Positions 1 through 23,003 of a stretch of 64,000 nucleotides of DNA are shown piece after piece (position 1 is the stretch's first letter; every line of letters starts with the position of its first letter). The DNA lies in the NCBI RefSeq assembly GCF_949628265.1, contig NC_088788.1, positions 31,296,335-31,360,334 on the forward strand, read 5' to 3'. Position numbers and translations under genes: made by a program. The stretch comes from Cloeon dipterum (lineage: Eukaryota > Arthropoda > Insecta > Ephemeroptera > Baetidae). A model generated the notes under the pieces. The model did no database searches. It saw only the letters and a list, made by a program, of their open reading frames with translations, and was not told the origin of the DNA.

Positions 1-3000
1 TCATTGAGCGCATGCTGTTCACTCTGCGCGCGCCATTACAATATTTATTTTTGGATCAACTGCAAGGTAATGAATAGAACTGAAAGTTTACTACGTCAAC
101 CGAGACGAGCTTGCTGTTCTCAGAACTAAAAGGCAAGTGAGTGCTTAAGCTTCTTTGCAGCCACGTCTTTCACTCGGAATCTTTAGAAATTCAAATTTTA
201 GAAAACAAACGAGGTTTTTCTTTTTTTCCCCTCTAAAATTGCAAAGTCATAATTAAAGAACTAATTTCTGGCAAATTAAGAGCTGATGTTTCCTCGTCTG
301 TGAGAACTCAAGTCTCCACAGAAAACTGTCGAAATTAAGCGAAAAGCAATTAAGCTCAGGTTGCAACCGCAAACCCTCTCTTTCGAGCGGATAAAGTTAC
401 AAATTCTCCACATTTTCCTCTCGTTTGAAAGCGTGTCAAATGCACTCGCTACAGGCTCCACCACACCTTGCGCGCAGTAAGAGCCTCGAGCACGCACGCA
501 CGCATCTGTTGTTTCAACAGTTTTCCGTTTAATTTAAACCCATTCCGTCCGATCCAGCGAAAAATTAGCAATTCAAGGAAGAAGCAGAGGATAACAATGA
601 GGGCAGAAAGCATCGCGGAATAAATCACATCTGCCGGTTATGCAAAACGCGAGTTCATTCTCTTTTCCGTCGGGCATCGAGTCAAGTGCGGCAGAATGAT
701 CAATACGTACATAAAGCAGCAGGATATGTACTTGAGTGTAGAACTGAAAGAGTCGCACATTGATCGGCATCAGCAGTTTTCGCGACCCGTCTCCTGTGTA
801 TGTGTGTGTGTGTGTGCATAACAATTTTGAGGTAAAGTGTCGCGCTCGCGAGAAGAGTGGCGTGTGGTGCGGTGACGGCCCTGCCTCTTTTGCTACCCCA
901 GCGTAGAGACACCTTAAATAGATCGAACAGTTGCCGCCCAAGCCATTTTAATGCAATTTTTTGTTCTTTTCCACAATGTCCTGGATGAAAATAAATATTC
1001 GAAGATAAAATAATACGATAATTTAAATGATGTAAACAGTGTTAGTTATTTGAGGAAGCAATTGTTTGTGTTCAAACTATTGGGGGAAAAGAGCTTTTAA
1101 TAAGGCCAACAAAATAAACGTTTTTGAAAATTGGTATTTAATTTTGATAAATTTATTTTAAGTATATGAATAAATTGCTGTTGATGTTTACGCTAGAGCT
1201 TTAATTGAGAATTTGCAAAATCTTGACAACTATAATTTATCCTATGATGATTTGAACTATTTTCTACTGTTAATCTTAATTCCTCAAATATTTTTACCGT
1301 TTTGTGTAAAGAATTCAGAAAACGGAACTCTAGCATAGAGGTAGGATTATCTCTCATAAATTTTTACAGCCTTGATACCTATTCAAAGGATTATCTCTTT
1401 ATAGCTTGACCATATTTTCTTACTAAAATGGCTTTTCGTTCTGGTTTACTGCTCAAAGAGCAGCCGGCCTGTTCATTACTTTGTAATGAAAAGCGGCTCG
1501 TATAAAGCGTTCCGTGAGCTCTTTGAAAATTCATCTGGAAGGTTGAATACGAATGACAAAATCGCTAATTTTATTTTTACAAAATGAACGTTTGAGTCTA
1601 AAAGATATTATTTTTCTGGGATATATTAATATTAATCTACTGAAGAATCCTACTGAGGTCCTTGTTTTCATGTTGGATTGAAATACCGGAAATTTTCCTT
1701 GCAACGAGCAAAATGTGGTTGAGAATTCGTTCTGTAATTGACGCTTGAGGGTAAAAGAACTGCTCGCTCGTGAATTGGGTAGATAGGAGTTTTTTTATCT
1801 TCTGATACTTGTATTTTAAACTGTGCACAGTATTTGTTTCGTTACTTATTTTACTAATTTAATTTGTCATTTTAAACTATATAATAAATTATGAAATTGA
1901 AGTCAAACTACTTAAGCGTAGTTAAAACGTTAGTCTTAGATTTTAATTTAGGATTTGTTTGCTCCAATGTTTTTAAGCATCTTTAAAACATAAAGTAAAT
2001 GAACAAAATAATGATAGAAGAGTTCCCCTTCACGACGATGAATAGCGCCTCTGGTGATTGTATGCGGCTTTCCTAGCTTGGCAACGCTGATCCGATTTTC
2101 TTTATTCAATTGGATATTACCTTGGTTACAGAGTAGTGGATACTTTTGCAATGCTCTTGTCATGTACGCCTACAAATCTCTATCACTGTGTGCGTTTAGA
2201 TAAAAATGAGTTATATAAACCTTTTTCTGTATAGCTCGATAGCTAAGAATTCATAGGTATCAAAAAAATGGATATTTGGCTAAAGGATGTATGGCCGGAA
2301 ATTTCGGTTCGCAATGAACGGCTGCCTAAAAGGCCGTGGAGCTCCACGCAAGGCCCTCACATGTCATCACATCACAACATAACCACCTAGCCATCGCAGC
2401 ACTCGTCGGTCGGTCAGGCCAGACGCGATAAATAATGAATCGGTCGGAATTTATGCAGGGCAGGGTGCAGGAGGGGCGGCGGGACACGCGACGCAACAGC
2501 TCCGTCGCCGCGAGTGAGTGAGTCGGCCTCGTTTCCGATCCCGATCCCCGTCCGACCGAAGCGCAAACCACACGCGTTGCTAATTGAATCCGACTCGCTG
2601 GCAATAACTTGAACCGCCGAGCGGCAAAATCAAATCGGCGGGCCCGAAACAACTCGCTTGATGGCTGTGCTCCTTAATTAAAAGCTACAGCGGCGCACGG
2701 AGGCGCAGGCACCGTAGAGATCGGCCAAATTGAATTATTATTAATCTGATTAATTGCACTGCATCCGTGTTTGATAATGTTTGCTGCGCTGAGGAAACCG
2801 CGCTCCGGGGGCACCGACTTGAAAAGGCACACCGGGAATCAGCGGCAGCCGCACGGGGAATGAGAAAATGATTAAGCTCAAAAATGTCTAGTGGGAATAA
2901 AACGCGCGCCGGCCAGAAATGGGGATTGCGGCCGCGTATACATAACAATCCACAGCACTACACACAGGGTTCGTAAACAACATGGGTTCAATTTTGCTGA

Positions 3001-5663
3001 TTAAAGCGGCGGAATTACATTGAGGCAGAAGTGGCGCTACTCTGCCTTCATCAACAACTCCGGATTTTCCTCCATTGCTGACTGTGACACGCACAAGTTT
3101 TGATATGCAGCCACCCCAAAAATAATCGAAATATGCAATTTCACTTGTTGAAATGCTGAATCCACACAAATCAACGAAACCGGAGTTAATTTGCATATAG
3201 GCTCACGTGCATCGCTTTCCGTAATGCCGAGGACTGTTGGTAAATCAATGAGATCGTTTTCAGGTATGAAACCAAACTATTTTATACGCTGGGGATTCAT
3301 ATGGATATAATTCCATGCGACTCGATCAGTTTTTCAAACAAGCTGTCTATCAGATTACATCGTTTTTAGCCTATAGCAATATTGCATACTGCATATAATA
3401 TGGAGCAGAATGTGCGGCATTTCATCTCACGAAAATTCTGGGAATTTTCGTTTAGTATCTCAAGCTGCCATAAATGAGTGTGAAAATAGGGAATTTCGTT
3501 GACAGGAGAGGAGCCCAAGAATGGCAAGAGGAATTTTTGAAGCAAGATTATTTGCTGAAAATAAAATGAGCAACTCGCATGTCACATTATATGGAAGATC
3601 TAAATCCGTATAGAAGATTATGAGAGAGGATTAGTCACTGTGATTTATAGTGCGCGTGCTCTCCTCTAGGAAAATGAGATCCAGAAAAACAGCTTGACGC
3701 TCTGCACAGACGGATTTTCTAATTGTGGTTTTATTTCAAACAAGTGACGCGCTAATTGTGAGAGGAATTTTCAGAAAAAATATCTACACTCATATTCGCT
3801 GTAAAATTTGCGTGGAGAGTGCTTTTGAGAAGGCAGGCGAATCGGTCTTAGTAAGAATTTTTTTACAATTTCAGACTTTCCTCGGGAGCAAATTTTACAA
3901 AACTCGTAACAACCCCGCCTTCCACTTCTACTGCCATATAAAAAATCCTTCAAAGGAAAGTAACTTTTCCGTCTCGGCGAGAGTTTCTCTCTGCTCTCTC
4001 CGCGGCAGGAAATTGACTCAAGTCGAGAGCGGGCGAGTTGCTGGAAGAAGAGAGAAACGGAGCAGGCGGATTCGCTGCTTTAGCTGCAATCAAGCCAGTC
4101 GCCTCAAAAATTTAACCTAATGCAAGTTGCCTCTGTTTATCCTTTAATAAAAGTTAAATTAGCCACAATGGCGGAGACCGAGGGCGTAAAATTAAATTTA
4201 CCCCTCTCTCTCACTCACTCATAATTGGACAGGTAACAAAAGCGCGCTGCTGGCTGGAAATTTAGAAACATCAACAGCCGGTAAGTGACCTCTAGCATTT
4301 ACGAATGTCGCACTCACTCAACTAGCCACAGCTCTCTCACACTGTTTACTGGACTAATGGATCTTTCAAAAATAGCTTTGCTTTGCCTCGCACCACCGCC
4401 GAATCGCCAGCGTGTAAGATTTATTTTCGCCTCCGCTCTCGCGAGTATAAGGCGATTTGAGCAGGAAAATGCAGTTTGCGTGAAGCAACTATCCGCTTGC
4501 CTTCGCTTCGTACGCACAAACCCGAAAGTTGGCTCCAAGGCGGAGAGAAGGAAAATCGAGACACTCCACAACGCTCAATTTCAACTAAAGAAAAATCAGC
4601 GGGAAATATGAGCCAACATTGTGTCCCAATGGAACACATCTCGGTGTTAAAAATGTGGAAAAAGGAAAATATGCTTTCTTTTAAAAAAAAAAACTATTTT
4701 GGACCTAAATTAATAATATTGTATTTTAGGGGGTAAAAATTATTTCAAGCATGCCAGAAATATTTCCAGAGTAAAATAGAAAGAAAAAATCCAGAATTAG
4801 AAGAAAAAGTTATGAAAACTCACACGTTTCGTTGGCGGGTGCAGTGACGAAAATGCGAGCGAGCCACGAGGCAGAGGCGGCTGTCGGTGTGTGCCTTGCC
4901 TCCTCTCTGTGGCTGTGTGTGAGAGTGCGGTGTGTGTTTCGGCTCAGCTGCCGCCGTTTGCGCTGGACGAAGTGAACCCAAGGCACTCCACCTCGCTTCT
5001 CCGCTTCTGCACAATCGATCAGCAGGACGTGAAGGGTGGAGCCCGTGGTGCTCGTCGCCGCCAACACCACCTACAAGTCGCGCCATTCACTACCGAAATT
5101 CGATTCCGCGAAAATCGGGCACGCATTGCCAATTTGCCTTGAAAACCGAACGCATCGCCAATCAGCATGCTTTTTGTGTGTGTGAGTGTGTCTGTGCCGA
5201 GCGAACGCCCTCCGCTTTTATTTACTCTCTTTTCTTTTCGCTCTCGTGCCGCCTCCAGGGCTTTCTGCTCGGTTCCTTTTTTGATACAACACGTATTAAG
5301 CAACTGTTGAAGGAAGAAATAATCTCAAATTGATCGCCGCGGAGGCTATCGACGGAAAATTGTCAGATTTTTCCCCGCCGTTCGTGCTCGGAATTCCTTT
5401 TCTTTCTTTGCACCGCTCGGCTCCTTTTTCTTTCCTCCGCCGCCCCGAGCCAGCCCTTGCAATAATAATGTATTGGGCGGTGAGCGATTTTGTTGCCACT
5501 CTTAAATTACTGCGAGATCAAATCAGCCGGCAGCCAACACTTACTCGCCGCACGCCTCAAACACACACACACCCAGCTAGGCGTCTTATGAATTTGGCAA
5601 AGTTCGACTTCTTGCACGATCGTCCGGCGGCGAGTGTGCGCCTTTTATTGATTCGCACGCGCT

Positions 5664-5716
<53 letters not shown>

Positions 5717-8244
5717 ATTTCCCTTGATGCCTCGGCTCGCCGCGTCGATCAAGACGTGAAATTGGATATTGGAATAATTAAAAACATCTCTGCGGCCGAA
5801 TCAAAGCCGCTTCTTGCTCGGTCCAAGGGGGTGTTGATTGAAAAATCGATTCCTGCGACCGAATGCTCGCTCCTTGCGTGGATTTATTTTATCCTAAGGA
5901 TTTGTTTGTTGCCCCTTGTTTATCGAGAGAGCTATAGAAAAATTTCCTGATCAAAATACATTGATTTTCGAGAGCAATGCATGCAAATTACGCAATCTCC
6001 CACGTTAGCTGCGTTCCGCTGATGGCCTGCATGCAATTTTCCCTCTGTCGAACTCTGTTAATCCAGTGAAATGGGGGAATCGTGAGCCTCATTGACCTTC
6101 TGGAGAATTACCACAGCATCGATCGGCTATCATCCGGGAAAATACCACGCTCGCAATCAATAATTTAAGCAGCCGCTTGCGTATCTATTTGAATTCCGTG
6201 ATGGTTGTAGCTGCACATATTATATAAAGCACACGCAGGGACGTTAAAAAATCATGTGCCAGAAATCGGAGCGATTATAGGTGTGGTAGGGAGGGAAATA
6301 GAATTGACTGATGAACCACAACTAGTACAGTTTTAGTTGGTAACAAAGCTTGGATAACGTGGAAAGTTCATTTTGCCCATAAATTTTTAAAAATATTTAC
6401 AAAGCACGTTATGTCGTAAAATCGAGTTTGGCTCTGTTTAATACTGAGGAAAAATTTATTTCTAACGAGAAATTCCTCTGGGGAAATACTTACCGAGCAA
6501 AATGCAGAGCAGGGTTGAAAAGTTACAACTTCTTCATAAATGCACAGTCCAATAAATTAATTAGAATTGCCCGATCGATCGAGCAGCAAGCACGAACTTT
6601 CGCATTGAAAAATCGGCCGGCAATTTCGGAGTATCTAGTTTCCGTGCGGATGCCGTAAGTAAAAGTCGTCGTCTGCTCGCACGGCACTCGTTTTCCCGCA
6701 GATGGTCGCCATTTCTCGCGTGCCTCTGCGCTGGGCGGGCGAACAGGCCAATTATGCACAAGAGAAAAAGATGTGTGTACGTTGGTGTTGGTTTTTGAAA
6801 AGGAGCAGAGAATCGGCGCTCGGCGCGGCTGCGGCCACACAAAAGGGCGGAAGGCGAGGCAAAGCAAAGCATCTTGTTGCAATGAGTCCGTTTGCCCTCG
6901 GCTCACTTAAAAAGGGCCCAGCGACAGGAAATAAAATTGCGCGACGCCAACAATGGGTCCCCTATTTAACTCGCTTGTTTGCTGGATTCGCGGCCAGCTC
7001 AAGTGCAGGCCTCACGCGAATAACTCGCCAGAGCATAGAATTAAATACATTTCATATTTTATATACTGTGGCAGCGCCTTTTCCAAGAAACCTTCGACAA
7101 AAGGGTTGGATTTTTTATTTTTGCATCAATTGTTGAGCAATATACGCATTCATATTCCTGTCCATTGAAAAATATAAATTATAGAGGATAATCCTTGACA
7201 GGAAATTGAATTACAATATTTAACAACCCGCTCGTTGATTTTCAAACAGTTTTTAACGTTTTTGATAGCTCAACCAGTTTTTGCGTATCCATGCCCTATT
7301 ATGTGAGAAAAAAACGTACCACAAGTTTTCATCAATAAATATAACAAGCAGTCACAATATTAAAAATTAAAAAATACTTAACAAAAAATCTAGAGTTTTA
7401 TGCTACCGCCGATATATTTTTTCATCGCGCTAAAAACGTTTACTAACATTATTTTGGTGGTTTTTAGTGGAGAAGCGAATAGGATCAAATTTCCTGCGTT
7501 TAGAATGCATTCATTAATGGAAGCAAAATTAGCGAACAAGTTTGCTAATAATTTTAGGGCCAAATGGTCAGTGCTTCATATTTAGAATCAAACATTTGCA
7601 TGGAATAGATTGAGCTGGAAAACAGAATTCATGGGCCTCACGCCACAAAAAAGCCATGACTCGTTTGCCTACGCATCGAGGTCAATATTAAAATGATAGA
7701 CAGCAGTTGTGTGTAGGTTGCGTTTCATCAGCCCACAGAGTTTGCTTTTGCACAAATTTCACGTATTAAAACATCGCTCTGGTTAAAATTTACCGGAGAT
7801 CAGTATCAAATAGGATGGAATGTAAAATTATTTCCACGGGATTATTCTGCAAAGTAATTTACAAAATAATTATATTTAACGAGTGGTATTTTAAACTGTG
7901 TGGTATCATATATAATTGTTAAGACTCAACTTGCGCAATTTAAGAAATTATGCAAGCTGTTGCTATCCCAACAAACGAATGAGCAATATTTAGTTACAGC
8001 ATGGAATTTTACTAACCACCATTCTTCTCTGCGATTTCATGTTTTGTGACGTCGTGAACCGTTTAATTGGTGCAAAGTCACTGACAAACGGTGAATTTCT
8101 ATCTTAAAATGCAACATCATAAGAGGTTCAGCATAAAAAGTTAAAGTCTCTATCACCTCTTTTCGATAAACACAGGCTGTTTTAATGGCTGGAACGACAA
8201 GAAGCACAATTTTTGGAACAAGATAACTTAAAAAGTTTCAAGAA
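1..8244. other. Gene-free stretch with GC-rich islands
   Basis: No conserved protein, splice-linked exon series or RNA gene was recognised here. The sequence is mostly AT-rich but contains CpG/GC-rich islands (about 2330-2960, 4280-5760 and 6580-7010) with CT-rich tracts and short runs such as a GT repeat near 800-816. Open frames in the islands have no recognisable domains and look like by-products of high GC. The layout fits a long intergenic region or the introns of a developmental gene lying outside the window, but that is inference. Confidence 0.5.
5669..5714. repeat. (CT)n microsatellite
   Basis: A pure CT dinucleotide run of about 46 bases inside a GC-rich island. On the opposite strand it is a GAGA repeat, the kind of sequence bound by insect GAGA factors. 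Whether this one is bound is not shown by the sequence. Confidence 0.97.
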
Positions 8245-8367
8245 TTGCAAAGACAGTCGAAATTGTTGACTTTTGAAGCACGCAGCGAATATTCGAGAGC
8301 AGCTCGCCGCGCGCGCAACAATCGAAATCTGAGCGCCAGGCCCGCATTCAGAGCGGGTCGCTCGGCG
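8245..8367 (+). repeat. Left arm of a 123-bp inverted repeat
   Basis: This stretch is the reverse complement of 9440-9562 with about four mismatches in 123 bases, and no length change within the matched block. Homology fades but continues a little outward on the left side (a shared TTTCAAGAA stretch separated by a small insertion) and stops sharply on the inner side after CTCGGCG. The arm is GC-rich and contains small palindromes: GAGCG with CGCTC around three bases, and CGAATATTCG. No target-site duplication was recognised. It may be a foldback/MITE-like element, a duplicated small RNA gene, or a segmental inverted duplication. Confidence 0.93.
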
Positions 8368-9439
8368 CGCGGGGCCCATTAAAAAGCACGCAGGCGGCTT
8401 GTTTTGCGGCTCACATCCAAGATAATAATAAAAACATTTATTATTGCATTACCATAAAGGCGGCAGCAGCAGCGGCAGCGGCGGCAAGCAAAGCATGAGC
8501 AGAGAGAGAGGCAACCAACGCACTGGCGTCGGCGGCGCACATAACAATAAAGAATATGCATGCACGCGGGCAGATTACGCGCGTGGCAGCGGCCGTGCGA
8601 GTGCCGAGCCGAAATCCTGCCCGTTTCGTTTTGCGACGCCTGGCTAATTTCGTCATTAACCGCGGCGTCGTGTCCCGGCCGACGACGTGAGAGTGAGCGC
8701 CTGATTTTCCGCGTCCGGCGTCCCGCCCCACGCGAATGTCCACCAGGTTGCCTAACCTCTGGCTCGCTCGCTCTCTTCTCTCTTTACGATCGCGCGCGCG
8801 TGGCCGTAAACGCGCCGCTGGCCCCGAGGCACTTTGAATCGCGTTTTATTGGCTCCTTTGTAGCGCGTGGTGGTCCGCCAATTTTATTTTTCAGTTTAGG
8901 GTTCCGACCCCATCATTCATCGTATGGTCCAATGCCATTCGCCCCACGCTCGCATTTCCCGATACGTAATAAACGTTTAAAACGCGCACCAAGGACAAAG
9001 TCCTTTTTATGTCATGCCATACTTGGAACGTTTCGAGAAATTGGCATCGTAATTTCTCTGATTTGAATATTTGTATTGAAAATGCTGAGAATAGCAGGTT
9101 CTATGAAGTTTCCTGCTGCTAATGCTGCTTTGGATGCAATGACTTTCCACGAGGAGACAACAAAATGGGATGTTTTATCAGTTTGCGCGTTACACAGTCA
9201 CACCTACTTTCCTAAATCACGTCGATATTGTATTTTAACGGTCATATAGTTGTAGTTAAATTTCCAGCTTAAAGAAGAGCTTCACAGGTAATTCATTTTG
9301 TATTGGCAACTGTGAAGCAAGTTGTAAGTGGAAATGAGCAACAATTAATCTTTTTAATGTGCAATAATCAAAAAGTGAAATGAAGCAGCCATCAAAATCC
9401 AACTATCCAAAATTTCTTGAAAACGATATGTATCGAAAA
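8368..9439. other. 1,072-bp spacer between inverted repeat arms
   Basis: The first half (to about 8990) is GC/CpG-rich, with a CAG/CGG-rich patch near 8458-8490 and CT-rich tracts near 8770. The second half is AT-rich. No protein domain, transposase motif or splice-linked coding series was recognised, so if the arms are ends of a transposon the interior does not show its enzyme. Confidence 0.6.
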
Positions 9440-9562
9440 CGCCGAGCGACCCGCTCTGAATGCGGGCCTGGCGCTCAGATTTCGATTGTTGCGCGCGCGG
9501 CGTGTTGCTCTCGAATATTCGCTGCGTGCTCCAAAAGTCAACAATTTCGACTGTCTTTGCAA
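9440..9562 (-). repeat. Right arm of the 123-bp inverted repeat
   Basis: Partner of 8245-8367 in opposite orientation, about 97 % identical. Both arms keep one open frame with nearly the same translation, only about two residue changes. That may simply reflect the small number of mismatches and is not by itself evidence of coding. Confidence 0.93.
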
Positions 9563-19984
<10,422 letters not shown>

Positions 19985-19990
19985 TTTATT
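19985..19990 (-). terminator. Probable poly(A) signal of ferritin heavy chain
   Basis: AATAAA on the minus strand about 115 bases past the ferritin heavy-chain stop codon. It is the nearest canonical signal that I found downstream. Confidence 0.55.
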
Positions 19991-20104
19991 GCTACCTACA
20001 CTAAACTTCTTTTAGATTGTAATATTCTCAATGCAGAAGGGTAAATAAATGAAATTTAATTTTCCCTCAAAATTCACAAAAACACAGCAGACGGAAGCGG
20101 AGAC

Positions 20105-22103
20105 TCAAACTTCGCCATTGAGCAGTTTCTTGTCGAACAAGAACTCTGCGAGCTCTCTTTGAGGTCCATTCTTCATTTTGCCCAAGGTAGTCAGCTTGCC
20201 CGCAAGGTCCCGCTGTCCCTTGTGTTGCTCATCGAGGAATTCGGTCGTCAGATAGTCTACGAACTGCAAAGTTTCCAGCTCGATATAGTGCAACAATTTA
20301 ATTAATGCCGAGAGTGTATTACGTGGTAGTCATTGGGTTCTTCGTCGCATTTTTTGATGATATGTTTGATTGCACGAGTGACGTGCACCTCGAGACTGAG
20401 GGCATCCTCCAGTGCGCTCACGCCGTTCTCCCAGAACTCTTTCAAAGGATCCTGGCGAAAACAATGGAGCAAATTAATAAAAGCAGGCCTCTCAGTACAT
20501 TTTTCTTCCATTCGCATTCATTCAATCAATCGCTGATATCCGTTTTATTAAACTCGTCAGGCGTTTCAATTTGCTGCCACGTCTCGTTTTATGGATGCGC
20601 GCAGGAAACAATGCTTCCAATTGCGAGAGCTGTGCCCATCAAATTAAAAGCCGGTAACTCGAGGAAATTGGATTTTTTATCATTCTAGCTTTTCCATTGA
20701 TTTGGTAAGATCACTGAGGATTGATTTCCCAAAACAAAATTCATTCGCTGATCTTTGTTTCAGAGATAATTTAAAATTTTAAATTTGATTCAAGTACGTG
20801 TTCTTTGTTTACTAACAATTTTCTGAATTATGTCTCCGAGGTTCTTCGTCAGCTGGCCTCGCATGGAAAGGTACTTAAGGAACTTGGTGGCGTGTTCTCG
20901 TTCTTCGCTTGCAGCTTCAAAGAAAAGTTTGGCGAAACCTGGCCTGTTGACCGTGTCTCGCGAAAAGTGGGCACCCTGAAAACCAATTGAAATTATTTTC
21001 TACTTCGACAGGAAGATAGATGCTTGAAACTGACCATTGCAAGGTAAGTCATTGAAGCATGTAACTCCACTTGCACCTGCTTCTCCACTAATGCAACACA
21101 GGACGCTTTCATATTGTTCCAATCTTTAGAATTGTTGGAAAATGTGTAAGTAGGGAACGCACCTGTAATGAAAAATGAGTTTGAAAGTAAGACGCGCTAA
21201 GGAATGGGAATAATTTAAAACGCAATGAGCTAGCAGAAGAAGTGGGTCATGTAACAAATTAATAGTCGACGCTTCTGTGGTTTTTTCCGGTAGAGCATGG
21301 CACCGAGGGAAGTCGAAAAATACACCTGGCGGTGTTCATTGCCAAAAATTGAGCGCAAAACCGCCAGTCTAGCAAGGTGTGTGCGCAAACGAATCGATAC
21401 ACACGCCACTGGTTTTCGCCCCGGCTCACGTGTATTACAAAACTTTGTCGTCATACACACACACACACACACCAAAAACGCTCACGCTGAAGGAAAATGG
21501 GTTGGACCAGCCCGAAAGTGTAGAATACCGAGCGCGAGGGCACAAATGAAATTTTCTCGCGTGGGTTGCACTGCTTGCAAAATTTGCTGTTGCGATAAAT
21601 TATCTGCTTGTTACAGATCAATATTTTGCTTTGCCAGCATATTCTAGCAGTTCCCGCCAAATTTATCGTTATGTGTTATATGGAAAAAATGTGTTGGCTT
21701 GATAAAGGTCTAATGCACTCTAGATATAATTGATTACCAACGTGCCGTATGACCTTTGCAGCGCAGTGCATCTGCAAAAATGATGTTTTCTCAAGCCTTA
21801 TGAATGTATCATATACAATAATGTATAGTAGAGTACACTGTTGATTCCGAAGGCCCGTCTTTAATATCATATATCAATGGTCCGCACGGTGAAAATTGCT
21901 CCAAGGTAAGCAAATGATAGGGTTCGAATACACCTTAATGACTTTAAGATATGCAGCCGCGTCTGCTTGTACCAGAGAGCGACGGAAATTTTGAATTCCG
22001 GTCTCTTTTGGTATAAAATGTACTTACACGAATCCTTTGCGGACACCTCAACATTGTGGCCCAGAAGAGCGACAACGATGAACGAGCCTAATATCAGCAT
22101 CAT
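20105..22103 (-). CDS. Fer1HCH: Secreted ferritin heavy-chain subunit
   Basis: Five coding exons join in frame: 22028-22103, 21035-21162, 20817-20975, 20323-20451 and 20105-20263, giving about 216 residues, the usual length for an insect secreted ferritin heavy chain. Residues 1 to about 22 are a hydrophobic signal peptide after a double Met, so the product enters the secretory pathway. The body is a four-helix ferritin fold. The ferroxidase centre is visible: the E-x-x-H motif in EAASEEREH (about residues 88-96) and the upstream Glu in VQVELHASMTYL. The protein oxidises Fe(II) and forms mixed shells with the light chain encoded divergently next door. Start chosen because it opens the signal peptide directly. 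Intron 1 is long (865 bases). The last intron was placed to give the family sequence NDYH-FVDYL; this boundary is slightly less certain. No canonical iron-responsive element was found in the nearby upstream sequence. Confidence 0.95.
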
Positions 22104-23003
22104 GTCAGCCGACTGGAGTTTCCTGCTTCTGACAACAAAAGAAATTCTGGGGTCTGCACTCGCACACTGAATCAAATGTTTAATCACGAGATAATGGTTA
22201 CTAACTGAGTGGTGAAGAGGAGGCCGTCGCCGCCCATCGTATCGCACACTGCACCACGACCTCGGCTCAAGAAGCGCGCCACTTGAGACAAATTTGTTTT
22301 TTCCAGCATGTGTGGAGATGCCTGCGCCGATATGTATGAAGAGAAATTTCACAATCCGAGTGCACTGAATCACGTACTCTCTAATGCAAACAATCCGATG
22401 GTGGCGTTCCTTAAGAAGCTTAATTCTGTGTAAACTGCGCCCTAGCATTCTGAAGAATTTGTGCATTTTACTGCTATGCAAAACGGTCTTTTTACTTGAC
22501 AAGAAAAAGTCAGCAAGACATTGTATTTTTTTAATACGAAAGATGTATAAATAAAAATTCCTATCGCACAATATTGTCATTAACCCATTTTAAAAATTTG
22601 AAATTCCTGAATAAATTGATTATTTCATCTCAATTTTTTTTAATTTTTGCACAAAATTTCAAAGTGTTTAGTTCTTGGGATTTGGATTTCTAACAGAAAA
22701 TTTAGAGTGTTAGAAATAACCGTTAATTCGATCAGAACATGAAGTACAACGATATTTTCCAGTTTTTTTTTATTTCCCCGTGTTGATTTTACTAGAAAAA
22801 CCCCAGTTCCAGCCATTAATTAAGTTTCTATTGTCGAGAGAATTGACGGCGGCGGCTGGTGATACGCGATCGCTGCACATTCGAAGTGGGTGCCATTGGC
22901 TGCGATTGCGACAGCGGTGCTCTAAAGCGAGATTATCACATCACAATTGGCCTGCCTCAGTCAGAAGAAGCAATTCAACAGCGGCGGACCCAGTGCGTTT
23001 GGA
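22104..23003. promoter_or_regulatory. Shared divergent ferritin promoter region
   Basis: This 900-base interval separates the start codons of the two ferritin subunit genes, so it must contain both 5' leaders and probably both promoters. For the heavy chain, a plausible leader intron ends with an acceptor (TGCAG) at about 22158, with a donor GTTAGT near 22208. The light-chain leader is GC-rich from about 22845. Three CAGTG pentamers occur on the minus strand (near 22166, 22245, 22362) but none is flanked by the paired stem of a canonical iron-responsive element. Confidence 0.6.

Noticed and set aside
5330-5950. A 206-codon open frame on the plus strand
   Set aside because: It runs across the CT microsatellite, whose Leu-Ser translation keeps the frame open, and shows no domain or splice-supported extension.
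22235-22270. Possible iron-responsive element on the heavy-chain strand
   Set aside because: CAGTGT is present, but the five bases before and after it do not pair and there is no properly placed C bulge.
21867-22580. A 237-codon open frame on the minus strand
   Set aside because: It is the ferritin heavy-chain signal-peptide exon extended by chance through the leader on one side and intron 1 on the other; splice sites and protein homology fix the real exon at 22028-22103.
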